Below are positions 34,959 to 44,297 of a stretch of DNA of 64,000 nucleotides, one piece after another (the stretch's first letter is position 1; every line of letters starts with the position of its first letter). This DNA is from Raoultibacter massiliensis. GTDB lineage: Bacteria; Actinomycetota; Coriobacteriia; Coriobacteriales; Eggerthellaceae. The position numbers and the translations under genes are program-made. The notes beneath the pieces were generated by a model that saw only the letters and a program-made list of their open reading frames with translations, was not told the origin of the DNA and ran no database searches. The stretch is from NCBI RefSeq assembly GCF_900199545.1, contig NZ_LT962670.1, positions 1 to 64,000 of the forward strand. Reading direction: 5' to 3'.

Positions 34959-37658
34959 TTACTTAACTTCCTGGTAAAAAGAACCAGAATCCTTCTCATT
35001 CGCTAATGCTTGCGAAGCTTCGTACAATCTATCAGAATTTTTCCCATCATGATGAAAAAAGAACTTTTGACACCGCTTTTGATAAACAGTCTGGTCTATA
35101 TCGTCATTCTCCGTTCGGCTAAGAACAAGAGCCAACTCTGTGATGGCGTCTTCAGCGTTAGTGGACAGCGGCCCGAATCCTTCATTCTTATCGAGCGAAA
35201 AATCCAATTCTGAGTATTGGTTTAAACCTGCTTTAAATTCCTTATAGTCCGGAATAAAGTATAAAATATCACATCCTGCATATACGAAATCATATGCGTA
35301 TGAAGAGTAATCTGTTATCACAACAGCATAGTCGCTCTCTAAAATCTGCTCTGAGGACAAACTGACGTTATCGTTATCAAATACAAACAGATGCTTATAG
35401 CAAGAAAAATTTGGATGAAGCTTGATTTCAAGCGAAAATCCCCATTTTTCTAGAAGTCGTTCCTCGATGAGCCTTGAAACAAATGTCTTTACCCCGCGGT
35501 AAAATGAAGAAGAGATCAGCAAGTCATCCACAGCTGTTCTTCGAGATGCCTTTCCCGCAACAAGATAGGCTCTCCAAGAAGGAGCAAACAGAATTTTTTT
35601 CTTTGGTCGAATATTTTCGACAGAAATCATATCGAACCGCGGCATACCAGAATAAATAATTGATGAATCAGGAAAGCAATACCGATGAGTCAGATTAGTT
35701 GCTTCGAGCTGAGTTGAGATCACAATTTTATCAAACAACAGCCTATCGTACGAAATATACCACGGCATCCGCGCATGAAGAACTCCGTGCTGCAAGTAAA
35801 TTAGCTCCTGCTTCCCAGCATAGTCTCCAAGACCGTCGTATGTTGATTGACTCATTGGCCGATATGTGAAGCTTTCTACATATGAAGCGAAGATTATTTC
35901 TGCCTTTAGGGAAAGAAACACGTGCTCAACCGTTTCGCATTTTACAACATGCCCTAGAAGGACAGGGTGTTCTTTTTCTAGCTGCTCTCCGCAGTTGCTT
36001 ATATAGTATCTTTCGATTCCGTCATCTTTTTCAATATCATGAAGAAATTGGATCAGAGCATTGCCCTTTGTTGGCGACGCCGGCAAATCAACATATAGCC
36101 ATACGCGTTGCTTTCTGCGCCTCATCATAAGCATCGAAACAAGCAAACGCTTTACGAGAAAACTCCGGTCTTCCATAGCCTTCTTTGCAAACAGCAAAGC
36201 AGTTGACGCTATTCGTTTCCGATGGATTATCAAGTTATCGCCAGATACCTGAAGCATGCATTTTCGGAATAGCGCGGTACCGTCAACAACGAAAGCATTA
36301 TGGCGCTTTAGGGTTAAAGCTACATCGATCCTTTCAATCGGGCGACGCGACACTTCTGCGATAAACCAATAACTAATCGAATGACGGTCAGGCTCGGTTG
36401 GTATCTCTATTGCAAAATTATAGCTTTTCGCCGTTTTGACCTTTGCTTCGTTGTATTCAAAGGATGAAGAGTCGAGCAAAACCTCAACTCTTTTTTCCCC
36501 GAAGCAAAGGGAAAGGATCGGCTGTGAGTCAAGGATAAACGCTGGGCAATCGAAGTGGCCTCGCATTAATAGATGTCCCGCCGATTCCAGGCAATGAGTA
36601 ATTGTGATTTTTGGTTTGTCCGTTTCCCAATACTTCTTGTTTATTGATACCGTAGTTCTCTCACAACCATACGAGACTGAAACCTCTTCTTTAGACAAGA
36701 TGTATCTGTTAAGCAAATAACCCTTATGATATTCACTAAGGTATGGTGATCTAGCATACGAGAGCATCGGTATCCGTTTGAGAATCGAAGCTAGTTGCTG
36801 CTCTTTTCCGCTCCTTTCATCTCCTGTACAAAATGTTGGGAATAAGAGATCACCTCGCAAACGCCAATCTATGTTATATAAAATCAATTGGTATGCATAT
36901 TCCTTCATTGCAGGGTTTTCTTGAGCTATATCGAGCAGCGATTGATACAGCGTGATCATATCGTCGAAAGCGTATAAAGGATTGTTTCCCTGTCTGGAAG
37001 CGTTACTTCCATCCTTTGTATATATGTACTCGGCTTTCGAGCAATAGCCTATCTTTGCCTTACCTTTAAGCCTTTCGGTAATAAAAAGCTGGTCCTCTCC
37101 CATTTTCATGCCATAAGCAAACACCGCATCTGGATCCTGCTCGTTTCTAATGCAAACATTCATCGTTGTCTGCGCCACATACGGATACTTCTCTAGATCG
37201 TAAACTCCGTCCCCATCAAACCATGTCTCTCGTTTATGGGATTTTCTGCTTCCAGTATAGGGGTTAAAATACTGAAGAGGGTAGGTAATAAGATCAGTGT
37301 CTTGTTCGCATTTTTCGAACACAGAAACGAGGCTTTGTATAGTGCCTGGAGAAATCAAATCATCCGCATCAAGAAACATAATGTATCTACCTACTGCGGC
37401 CTTCATTCCCGCATTTCTTGCAGCAGATACCCCTTGGTTTGTTTGCGAAATCAGCCGAATGCATGAATGCCTTTCAGCCATGTTGCGGCAGAGCGATAAG
37501 CTACCATCAGTCGAGCCATCATCAACAAGAATTATCTCAAATGATGCTTTGTTCGCTGTTTGTCCAAGGACAGACTCGACACATTCTTCCAAACGATCCG
37601 CCTTGTTGTAAACCGGAATCACTACACTCATAGAGATTTCACTTTTAAGAGAAGCCAT
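34959..37658 (-). CDS. GT2 fused to CDP-polyol phosphotransferase (TagB/TagF-like)
   Basis: An 899-residue bifunctional enzyme. Residues 10-250 are GT2 (SVVIPVYNKADRLEECVES, DDGSTDGSL, MFLDADDL). A middle beta-rich region follows, then a CDP-glycerol/ribitol phosphotransferase domain from about residue 500: WLYVDLPASPTKGNA, YLQHGVLHARMPWY, ILFAPSWRAYL, EIKLHPNF and VITDYSSYAYDFVYAG. This combination would alternate sugar and polyol-phosphate addition. Start 37658 overlaps the upstream gene by 14 bases; ATG at 37631 is an alternative. With TarI/TarJ nearby, the donor is probably CDP-ribitol. Confidence 0.84.
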   Translation of the reverse strand: MASLKSEISMSVVIPVYNKADRLEECVESVLGQTANKASFEIILVDDGSTDGSLSLCRNMAERHSCIRLISQTNQGVSAARNAGMKAAVGRYIMFLDADDLISPGTIQSLVSVFEKCEQDTDLITYPLQYFNPYTGSRKSHKRETWFDGDGVYDLEKYPYVAQTTMNVCIRNEQDPDAVFAYGMKMGEDQLFITERLKGKAKIGYCSKAEYIYTKDGSNASRQGNNPLYAFDDMITLYQSLLDIAQENPAMKEYAYQLILYNIDWRLRGDLLFPTFCTGDERSGKEQQLASILKRIPMLSYARSPYLSEYHKGYLLNRYILSKEEVSVSYGCERTTVSINKKYWETDKPKITITHCLESAGHLLMRGHFDCPAFILDSQPILSLCFGEKRVEVLLDSSSFEYNEAKVKTAKSYNFAIEIPTEPDRHSISYWFIAEVSRRPIERIDVALTLKRHNAFVVDGTALFRKCMLQVSGDNLIIHRKRIASTALLFAKKAMEDRSFLVKRLLVSMLMMRRRKQRVWLYVDLPASPTKGNALIQFLHDIEKDDGIERYYISNCGEQLEKEHPVLLGHVVKCETVEHVFLSLKAEIIFASYVESFTYRPMSQSTYDGLGDYAGKQELIYLQHGVLHARMPWYISYDRLLFDKIVISTQLEATNLTHRYCFPDSSIIYSGMPRFDMISVENIRPKKKILFAPSWRAYLVAGKASRRTAVDDLLISSSFYRGVKTFVSRLIEERLLEKWGFSLEIKLHPNFSCYKHLFVFDNDNVSLSSEQILESDYAVVITDYSSYAYDFVYAGCDILYFIPDYKEFKAGLNQYSELDFSLDKNEGFGPLSTNAEDAITELALVLSRTENDDIDQTVYQKRCQKFFFHHDGKNSDRLYEASQALANEKDSGSFYQEVK

Positions 37659-38877
37659 TTTTATCCGTCCCAAACACTTCGCGAACTATTCGATCAGTAG
37701 CGTGTCCATCACATGAAGACATGAAACGTTGCCTAAATTTTGTTACCTTTTCACCATCATATCGCTCATCTAGATGCACAAGGTACTCGATCAGATCCTC
37801 GTTGTTTTCAAAAATAGGCCCAGGAACAAATTCTTCGTAATTGTAGTAAAAGCCTCTCCAATCATCATAGTCGCCTTTGTCGTAAGCAAAGAAGAGCATC
37901 GGGCGCTCAAACAAAGAGTATTCGAACACAATAGATGAATAGTCGGTAATGCAAACGTCCGCGACGCACAGGAGATCCTCTATTTCAATTGCCCCAGAAA
38001 CATCAAAAGCGAACCCATCGCAATCCTTCGGCACCGCCGGATGATCCCGGACGAAAGGATGATGCTTAATCAAAAGAACGTAATCCTTGCTTAAGGTTTT
38101 GCGTAGCCCATCTATATCCAATCTATCTGGACCAGATGCCTTCGACACTCGCCCTCTGAAAGTAGGCGCGTAAAGGATCACTTTTTTATTCTTAGTTTGA
38201 GGAAACAAATCCTGCACATGCGCCCGCGCCCTCAATATAAAGGCTTCAGAAAAAAAGACGTCTGTGCGGCTGACGCCAAGTGGCTTGATTATGTCGCGCT
38301 GCTTCTCGAGCCCCATGGCCTCCGCATAAGCCCAAACAACTTCGGGGCTGCTTACGGTAACCAGCGACAAGTTCTTATAAAACGGGTGTCTGAGAATCTG
38401 CTCTCTCGTGCCTCCAAATTTAAGATCAGCTGTACTCATTCCCCATTTCTTAAAAGCTCCACACGCGTGCCACAGCTGCACTACCTTGGTTTGATCCCTT
38501 AAATTCACACAGCTAATCACATCCGAAGCGTCATTCAAAAACACATATTCCGCTGTTGCTATTTCCCTTAATGCATGCACACAGTGAACGAAATACGTAA
38601 ACCTCGGCACGCGATGCTGTCCTAGCGATATATAGAGAAGGTTATAATCCCCGCACTTCTCAAGCGCACAATAAAGGGTCTCAAAACTGTCGGGCATTTT
38701 CTCTTGCTTCGATTCCAGGAACACCACTTTATTACACGCAAGTGACCTTTTTGCGGCACAGAAATAGACAAAGGGCAGTATGATTCCAAGAATTACATCT
38801 TTTATTATCGATCTGATCGCGCTTCTACAACGCGCTGCAACGTTTTTACCCTGTTCGCCTATATTGTTTTCACTCAT
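37645..38877 (-). CDS. CDP-polyol phosphotransferase, teichoic acid type
   Basis: A 410-residue Glyphos_transf enzyme. An N-terminal membrane-associated stretch (IIKDVILGIILPFVYFCAA) precedes the catalytic region: QLWHACGAFKKWG, ILYAPTFRGRVS, LLIKHHPFV, VCITDYSSIVFEYSLFERP. These carry the two histidines (WHA, KHHP) and the DYSS block needed for CDP-glycerol or CDP-ribitol transfer. ATG at 38877 has AGAAGGA and overlaps the preceding gene's stop region. Together with the 38882 gene it may prime and extend a poly(polyol phosphate) chain. Confidence 0.88.
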   Translation of the reverse strand: MSENNIGEQGKNVAARCRSAIRSIIKDVILGIILPFVYFCAAKRSLACNKVVFLESKQEKMPDSFETLYCALEKCGDYNLLYISLGQHRVPRFTYFVHCVHALREIATAEYVFLNDASDVISCVNLRDQTKVVQLWHACGAFKKWGMSTADLKFGGTREQILRHPFYKNLSLVTVSSPEVVWAYAEAMGLEKQRDIIKPLGVSRTDVFFSEAFILRARAHVQDLFPQTKNKKVILYAPTFRGRVSKASGPDRLDIDGLRKTLSKDYVLLIKHHPFVRDHPAVPKDCDGFAFDVSGAIEIEDLLCVADVCITDYSSIVFEYSLFERPMLFFAYDKGDYDDWRGFYYNYEEFVPGPIFENNEDLIEYLVHLDERYDGEKVTKFRQRFMSSCDGHATDRIVREVFGTDKNGFS

Positions 38878-38881
38878 ATGC

Positions 38882-40102
38882 TCATTCCTTCTCCGCAATC
38901 CACCGGATAGCAGCATCGACCAATCGCTCGGTCGCGTTGCCTTCGTGTTCGTCTATTGCCCCTTTTGCAAACCTGGATAAGGATTCTTCTGGATATACGC
39001 TTAGACCGCGCAACAATGCGTCAATATACTTTAGCAGCTCTTTTTTATTTAGAAAAACAAGCTGCGGGCACTCCACCATCGGATCAGTGTTCAACCCTGG
39101 AGAAAGACGATACTGATCTATATCGGGAGTATAAAACAATACTTTTTTCCCAAGAAGAAATGCTTCATAAACAATCGACGAATAATCGGTTACCACGATA
39201 GAAGCTCTTTGAAGAAGCTCCTCTGCTCCCCCCGAAGCAACACCAAGAGCTTCTAGCGGATGGAAAGACCATTCAACCAAAGCAAGTTTATTAAGGTACC
39301 TCCATTCGTCTCCCTGATACAGTTCTCTAAAGGGATGTCTCGTCGTTTTTTCTTTTCTTAGCGTCGGCGCGAAAAGGACAGTTGGACGATCCGATGCGTC
39401 GTCACTTTCGGGTTTGATGCTTTTTAGAATGCTTTTGCTCGAAAGGGCGCTGGGTTTTTCTTCCTGCCGAAGCATCCTCAATTCATCATATTCTGGTCTA
39501 TGAAGCAATGCCACTCTGCTTTTTGGGTATCCAAACGCTTCTGCATAAACGGATCTGCAACCTTCGCCCGAGCATAATATCCAAGAGTAGTTCGCATGTA
39601 CTCTGTATAGATCAAGTTCAAAAAGAGAATGCCCTTCGGAAGTATTATAGGATTGATAGCCAAATTTTTTAAAAGCTCCGAAAGCATGCCAAATTTGCAC
39701 GATCACAGGCTCAACAGGAAAACTATTGTGTAAAAAAGGCGAGTCCGACAAAGACAAATCGAGCTCCTCGCTGGTACTCTTAAATTTTATAAAACCTACT
39801 ACGGGATCATACCTATCGAGAAAGCACGCTCTGCAGCGGGCAAGATGATAGATCTCCAAAATGACATGGGCCGCATATTTGAAAGCTGTTTTCTTTGATA
39901 GCTTTTGATTCAAATAAACAGGCGTGTAGCCTCTTTTTGCGAACTCGCATCCTAAAGCAAGATAATCATGCGACGGAGTATTTGCTTGTCGAGAAGCAAA
40001 CAAGATCTCATCTTTGCGAGAAAAAAGGCAGAAAAACCTGTACAGCACGTTAAAAACGAACCGTGCACATACAACAAAAACTCGCTTAGCAGCATTTCGC
40101 AT
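38882..40102 (-). CDS. CDP-polyol phosphotransferase, teichoic acid type
   Basis: A 406-residue relative of the 37645 protein. Basic/hydrophobic N-terminus (RVFVVCARFVFNVLYRFFC), then QIWHAFGAFKKFG, VLFAPTLRKEKTTRH, VEWSFHPLEALG and VVTDYSSIVYEAFLLGKK. The usual KxHP block is altered to SFHP, so its catalytic efficiency or donor may differ. It begins just downstream of the TarJ-like gene on the same strand. Primase versus polymerase roles (TarK/TarF versus TarL) cannot be assigned by eye. Confidence 0.87.
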   Translation of the reverse strand: MRNAAKRVFVVCARFVFNVLYRFFCLFSRKDEILFASRQANTPSHDYLALGCEFAKRGYTPVYLNQKLSKKTAFKYAAHVILEIYHLARCRACFLDRYDPVVGFIKFKSTSEELDLSLSDSPFLHNSFPVEPVIVQIWHAFGAFKKFGYQSYNTSEGHSLFELDLYRVHANYSWILCSGEGCRSVYAEAFGYPKSRVALLHRPEYDELRMLRQEEKPSALSSKSILKSIKPESDDASDRPTVLFAPTLRKEKTTRHPFRELYQGDEWRYLNKLALVEWSFHPLEALGVASGGAEELLQRASIVVTDYSSIVYEAFLLGKKVLFYTPDIDQYRLSPGLNTDPMVECPQLVFLNKKELLKYIDALLRGLSVYPEESLSRFAKGAIDEHEGNATERLVDAAIRWIAEKE

Positions 40103-40128
40103 TCAAACAAACCCTGCTCGACGCAACC

Positions 40129-41151
40129 CTACATGTTCCATTGCATTATTGTTTTCCCCATAGGTTTTCGCATATCAACCTCAAATGCGGTTTGGATATC
40201 TTGAAGATTAGACACTGCATGGACGTGTCCTATCAGGCTTGATAGATAATCAAGAATATCTGGGTGTTTTCTATACAGTTCAACAACCTGCACGAAATCG
40301 ACTCGTCCGCTGCGGCTATTACCAACGAAGCGCAATCCCTTCTCCAAAACCATTCGTGTGTTTATTGGCACGGAATTTTCGACAACACCCAAAAGAGACA
40401 CCGTCCCTTCAGGTTCGATATGCTCGATAATCTGCTCAATTGCAGAAGCAGAACCCTCTCCCCCACAACACTCAAAAGCATGATCAACTCGCGCTTTGAC
40501 GGGCATTTCGCTTGCCAGAAAAATATCTGAAACAAAAGTGAAATCAGCCAACTTCTGAGAGTTGCGACCAACCACGAAAAGCTCGGTATCCGGCAAAAGA
40601 TAGTGGAGCAGCAGCGCCACAATGTAACCAACATTGCCGTCGCCCCAAATCCCTACCCTCCTCCGTCGACAATGAGCAGTCAGCATAAAGCGGCGTATCG
40701 CATGCATTGCCACGCTTACCAACTCAGTAAATGCAGCAATATCGGCATCGATGCCTCGAGGAAGAGGAATGACTCGATCTGGCGACAGGACAACGAGCTC
40801 CTGCATAAACCCATCAAAACCACTTCCGCGGAATTTACTGTCAGAAAGATAATTTTCCGCAATAACCAGATCTTGCTTGGAAGGCTCATTCGGGATCATT
40901 ACAACCAAATCGCCGCAAGTATGCTCTCCCGTCTGATCGCTCACCACACGACCGATTCCTTCATGAATCAAAGCCATTGGTAATTTTTTTCTTAAAACCT
41001 CTTCGTTGCGAACACCTTGATAATAGCGCTGGTCGGCATTGCATATCGATAAATTAGTTGGCCTAACGACAACTCTGTCGGCTGCGTCAACCTGTAAGAG
41101 CACCGGCTGAATCGTTCTCGGAGCTATGAGGCGGTAGGAGCAGTTCAGCAT
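40129..41151 (-). CDS. tarJ: Ribulose-5-phosphate reductase (TarJ-like), CDP-ribitol pathway
   Basis: A 340-residue medium-chain dehydrogenase. VVVRPTNLSICNADQRYYQG is characteristic of TarJ, which reduces D-ribulose-5-phosphate to ribitol-5-phosphate with NADPH. The Rossmann part is VGIWGDGNVGYIVALLL; a zinc-site HEGIGRVV is present. It overlaps the cytidylyltransferase gene by 7 bases. Product feeds CDP-ribitol synthesis and then the phosphotransferases downstream. Confidence 0.87.
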   Translation of the reverse strand: MLNCSYRLIAPRTIQPVLLQVDAADRVVVRPTNLSICNADQRYYQGVRNEEVLRKKLPMALIHEGIGRVVSDQTGEHTCGDLVVMIPNEPSKQDLVIAENYLSDSKFRGSGFDGFMQELVVLSPDRVIPLPRGIDADIAAFTELVSVAMHAIRRFMLTAHCRRRRVGIWGDGNVGYIVALLLHYLLPDTELFVVGRNSQKLADFTFVSDIFLASEMPVKARVDHAFECCGGEGSASAIEQIIEHIEPEGTVSLLGVVENSVPINTRMVLEKGLRFVGNSRSGRVDFVQVVELYRKHPDILDYLSSLIGHVHAVSNLQDIQTAFEVDMRKPMGKTIMQWNM

Positions 41152-41876
41152 GATTGTCCCTCTACAAGCGCGAGAGCAATCCTCATATCTTGCGGATATG
41201 TTATCTTAATATTTGACTCTTCGCCTCGAACCAACGCGACGCTTTCCCCACGTAAAACCAATGCTTTGCATGCATCAGTAAGAATCGCTTTTTCGTCTTC
41301 GCTCAAAGACAGCATGAGTTTTTTCAAATGCAGCATCTTGAAACTTTGCGGAGTTTGCCCCTGGTATAGCATCCTCCTATCGGGAATAGCTGATATCGTT
41401 TCGCCGTTCGCGCTCTCCACAATAGTATCTGTTGCCGGAACGACGGTATCGCAGGCGCCGTATTTTTTGACTGCTCGTATGTTTTCCTCTATAACTCGGT
41501 ACGTTACAAATGGCCTTACTGCATCGTGAGTTACCAAAATCGTGCCATCGTCGGCTCCATACTTCGTCTCGATGTGGTTAATGGCGTTCATGATTGTTTC
41601 ATTTCGTACCGAACCGCCAGCTGCAACATCTATTTGTCCAGCATGTTTCGAACAGTATTTGTTAATGATATCTTGAGATTGTCGAAGCCATGTTTCTGGG
41701 CATAGCAAAATCACCCGATCGAAGAATCCACTTATACAGAACTTTTCAAGAGTATGCACAACGATGGGCTTGTCACCCATCATCAGAAATTGCTTTGGCT
41801 TATCGGGATTACCCATCCGAACACCAGAGCCTCCCGCTAGAACCGCAGCATATACCCTACCATTCGCGTTGGACAT
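41145..41876 (-). CDS. tarI: Ribitol-5-phosphate cytidylyltransferase (TarI-like)
   Basis: A 243-residue nucleotidyltransferase of the IspD/TarI family. LAGGSGVRMGNPDKPKQFL is the CTP-binding loop; LVTHDAVRPFVTYRVIEEN and RMLYQGQTPQSFK complete the active site. IspD and TarI share these motifs, but linkage to a TarJ-like reductase decides for TarI: CTP plus ribitol-5-phosphate to CDP-ribitol. ATG at 41876 lies 10 bases downstream of the ABC ATPase stop. Confidence 0.87.
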   Translation of the reverse strand: MSNANGRVYAAVLAGGSGVRMGNPDKPKQFLMMGDKPIVVHTLEKFCISGFFDRVILLCPETWLRQSQDIINKYCSKHAGQIDVAAGGSVRNETIMNAINHIETKYGADDGTILVTHDAVRPFVTYRVIEENIRAVKKYGACDTVVPATDTIVESANGETISAIPDRRMLYQGQTPQSFKMLHLKKLMLSLSEDEKAILTDACKALVLRGESVALVRGEESNIKITYPQDMRIALALVEGQSC

Positions 41877-41886
41877 AATCAGCCCC

Positions 41887-42666
41887 TTAGAAATTGCTCT
41901 CGTAATACGCCGTAGCTTCGTCTATTCCGCCGTCAAAAACTTTTGTTCCCTGATCTAGCACTATCCCTCGGCTACAAAACTCTTTAGCCGATGAAGACGC
42001 GTGTGTGACAAATAATACTGTTACGTTTTCGTCAGTCATGATCTCTCGTATTCGTTCGATACATTTTTTTTGAAAAGCCCGATCCCCAACCGACAAAGCT
42101 TCATCAACCACCAATATTTCTGGCTCTATCGCAACAGCGAAGGCAAAGCCCAGCCTTGCCTTCATCCCGCTAGAATATGTTCTCATCGGCTGATCTATAT
42201 AAAGACCCAATTCGGCAAACTCGATAATACTTGGTTCCATCTCCTTTATGTCAGAACGTTTTAAGCCAAGTATTTGCCCTCGCAAACTGATGTTCTCCCT
42301 ACCCGTCAACTGCATATCGAACCCCGCAGTAAGCTCAAGTAGCGCCGATACGCGGCCCTTTACGTCAACGGTACCACTTGTAGGATGGGTAACACCCGTC
42401 ACCATTTTCAGCGCAGTGCTCTTCCCGGCACCATTGCATCCAAGAAAAGCAACCGCTTCTCCTTTTTTTATTTCGAACGATAGACTCTTGTTCGCATCAA
42501 CGCTACCAAGAAAAGCCCCTTTCTTGTTATAGTTGAAAATCCCGAGAAACCGTCCCCTGTCGTTTTTATAAAGATTGTAAGTCTTAGTTACATTGTCAAA
42601 GCGAACCACAACTTCGTTGCTCACACTTGTTTTGCATAGCGGTTTGATTTCTTCGCTAGAGGACAT
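41887..42666 (-). CDS. ABC transporter ATPase for wall polymer export (TagH/Wzt-like)
   Basis: A 259-residue ATPase. Walker A GCNGAGKST, signature YSSGMKARL, Walker B ILVVDEALSVGD and switch FVTHAS are all present, and the pattern is that of polysaccharide/teichoic acid exporters. No C-terminal carbohydrate-binding domain is seen. Start at 42666 overlaps the permease end and follows GAGGAGG. It powers flipping of the undecaprenyl-linked polymer with the permease at 42656. Confidence 0.9.
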   Translation of the reverse strand: MSSSEEIKPLCKTSVSNEVVVRFDNVTKTYNLYKNDRGRFLGIFNYNKKGAFLGSVDANKSLSFEIKKGEAVAFLGCNGAGKSTALKMVTGVTHPTSGTVDVKGRVSALLELTAGFDMQLTGRENISLRGQILGLKRSDIKEMEPSIIEFAELGLYIDQPMRTYSSGMKARLGFAFAVAIEPEILVVDEALSVGDRAFQKKCIERIREIMTDENVTVLFVTHASSSAKEFCSRGIVLDQGTKVFDGGIDEATAYYESNF

Positions 42667-43474
42667 CCGCAACCTCCTCATTAAATCGCTTATATACGAA
42701 CAGCGCTAATATCAATGTAATAATGAATGCAGTTGCAAAACCAATACACGCCATAGGATCATCCCAAAACCAGGTTTTTTCATAAAAGGCGCCCCGAAAA
42801 GCCGTAACAAAGAAGGTTATCGGATTAAACTGGAGCAACACCTGAACCCATTCAAGCGGTACGCCTTTTATATTGAAAAGCACCCCCGACAGCCAAAACA
42901 AAGGTGTTGACATGGCATGAACGAGATTAGCGACATCCTTGCTCATAGCAGAGAGTTGCGAAAAAAGGATTGACGCGACTGTCCAAAACAGGAACATCAA
43001 GATGAGAAGAATGGGAACCTGAAGTAAATACGCGTCAAATTGCATACCGCAAGCAAAGTACATAATAAATAAAACAACCATCAGCATAAGCTGAACGAGC
43101 ATTGTCGCACTTGTGAAGATAGTGGAAATGCAGCTTAATGGGAACTTTATTTTGTTTACAAGATATGGGTAACGATGTAATACATCGATTCCCGCGCTCA
43201 GCATATCCTGCATAAAAAACCACGGGATGATTCCTGCACTAAGCCATAAAATATAGGGAGGTGCATCGGGGCTAGAGGCTCCGCTTCCCACACGCAACCC
43301 GACGTCAAGCGCAAACCAAAAACAGAATATGTACATCCCAGGTTTGATGAAAAACCAAGCCCAGCTCAGCACTGCGCCACGAGATTTTTTCACCAAGTCG
43401 AACAAAGCAAGGCGTGCGATTTGCTTTCGCCATTGCCAGTTGTCTTTTAGGATTGTCATCAAAGTTGCGAGCAC
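42656..43474 (-). CDS. ABC-2 type permease for wall polymer export (TagG/Wzm-like)
   Basis: A 272-residue permease with about six membrane helices. WRKQIARLALFDLVKKSRGAV is the amphipathic entry motif of the Wzm/TagG group. A GTG at 43474 preceded by TAAGGAG is the likely start; an in-frame ATG at 43546 has no ribosome site. Forms the channel with the adjacent ATPase. No coding sequence is seen in the 219 bases upstream. Confidence 0.87.
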   Translation of the reverse strand: MLATLMTILKDNWQWRKQIARLALFDLVKKSRGAVLSWAWFFIKPGMYIFCFWFALDVGLRVGSGASSPDAPPYILWLSAGIIPWFFMQDMLSAGIDVLHRYPYLVNKIKFPLSCISTIFTSATMLVQLMLMVVLFIMYFACGMQFDAYLLQVPILLILMFLFWTVASILFSQLSAMSKDVANLVHAMSTPLFWLSGVLFNIKGVPLEWVQVLLQFNPITFFVTAFRGAFYEKTWFWDDPMACIGFATAFIITLILALFVYKRFNEEVADVL

Positions 43475-43693
43475 GGTTCTCCTTACAATACCGAACAGCT
43501 GAAGCTTAAAATGATAGCATAAGCGTCTTAAACCCATACAACCCACGTGGCGAACTAGCTTTTTTCACGAAGTCAACAGGCGTTTCGCGTTAAGTCGAAT
43601 CTAGACCGCAAGGGAGTGTCACCTTTCACCCAGCCCCTCGTATCGCTTGGCTTGCGTCGTCTCCTCTCATGTCTCGCCAAACTCAATCAGGCA

Positions 43694-44287
43694 TCAGCAG
43701 TATCTATGGCAAGCATCAAATCGAGGTAGCTTAGCATCTTTATCGCTCAAAACTATCTTAGAGGGATCGAACTTGGATGATCCCCCAAAGGAGGGCCACT
43801 CTATGCCAATTTCTGGGTCATTCCACGCAATGCCGCCCTCATCATCGGGATAATAGATGTTGTCGCATTTATAGCAGAACTCAGCTTTTTCAGATAAAAC
43901 CAAGAAGCCGTGCGCAAATCCTCTGGGTATAAAAAGCTGCTTTCTATTCTCGGCTGACAAAACAACGCCCTCCCATGCGCCAAAAGTTGGACTTCCCCAG
44001 CGCAAATCAACAGCAACGTCGAATACTTCGCCAAGAACCACGCGCACAAGTTTAGACTGTGGGTGTGCGATTTGAAAATGGAGTCCTCGCAACACGCCTA
44101 ACGTAGAAGAAGACTGGTTATCTTGTATAAAATCGACGTCGATTCCTCCAGCGACAAAATCCTTTCTTTTATATGTTTCCATGAAGTACCCACGCTCGTC
44201 GACAAAAGAAACCACGTCTACTACAGTTACTCCTTCAATAGAGGTTTCGGTAAAAGTGAAGTTACCGCTCTGAATGCTCTTGGCCAT
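43694..44287 (-). CDS. rfbC: dTDP-4-dehydrorhamnose 3,5-epimerase family protein
   Basis: A 197-residue cupin-fold epimerase. VLRGLHFQ holds the catalytic His; VFDVAVDLRWGSPTFGAW and IPRGFAHGFLVLS are diagnostic. ATG at 44287 has AGGGAGA. It follows RfbB closely. No dTDP-4-dehydrorhamnose reductase (RfbD) is present in the window, so either RfbD lies elsewhere or the epimerised keto sugar goes to a different end product. Confidence 0.9.
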   Translation of the reverse strand: MAKSIQSGNFTFTETSIEGVTVVDVVSFVDERGYFMETYKRKDFVAGGIDVDFIQDNQSSSTLGVLRGLHFQIAHPQSKLVRVVLGEVFDVAVDLRWGSPTFGAWEGVVLSAENRKQLFIPRGFAHGFLVLSEKAEFCYKCDNIYYPDDEGGIAWNDPEIGIEWPSFGGSSKFDPSKIVLSDKDAKLPRFDACHRYC

Positions 44288-44297
44288 ATCTTCTCCC

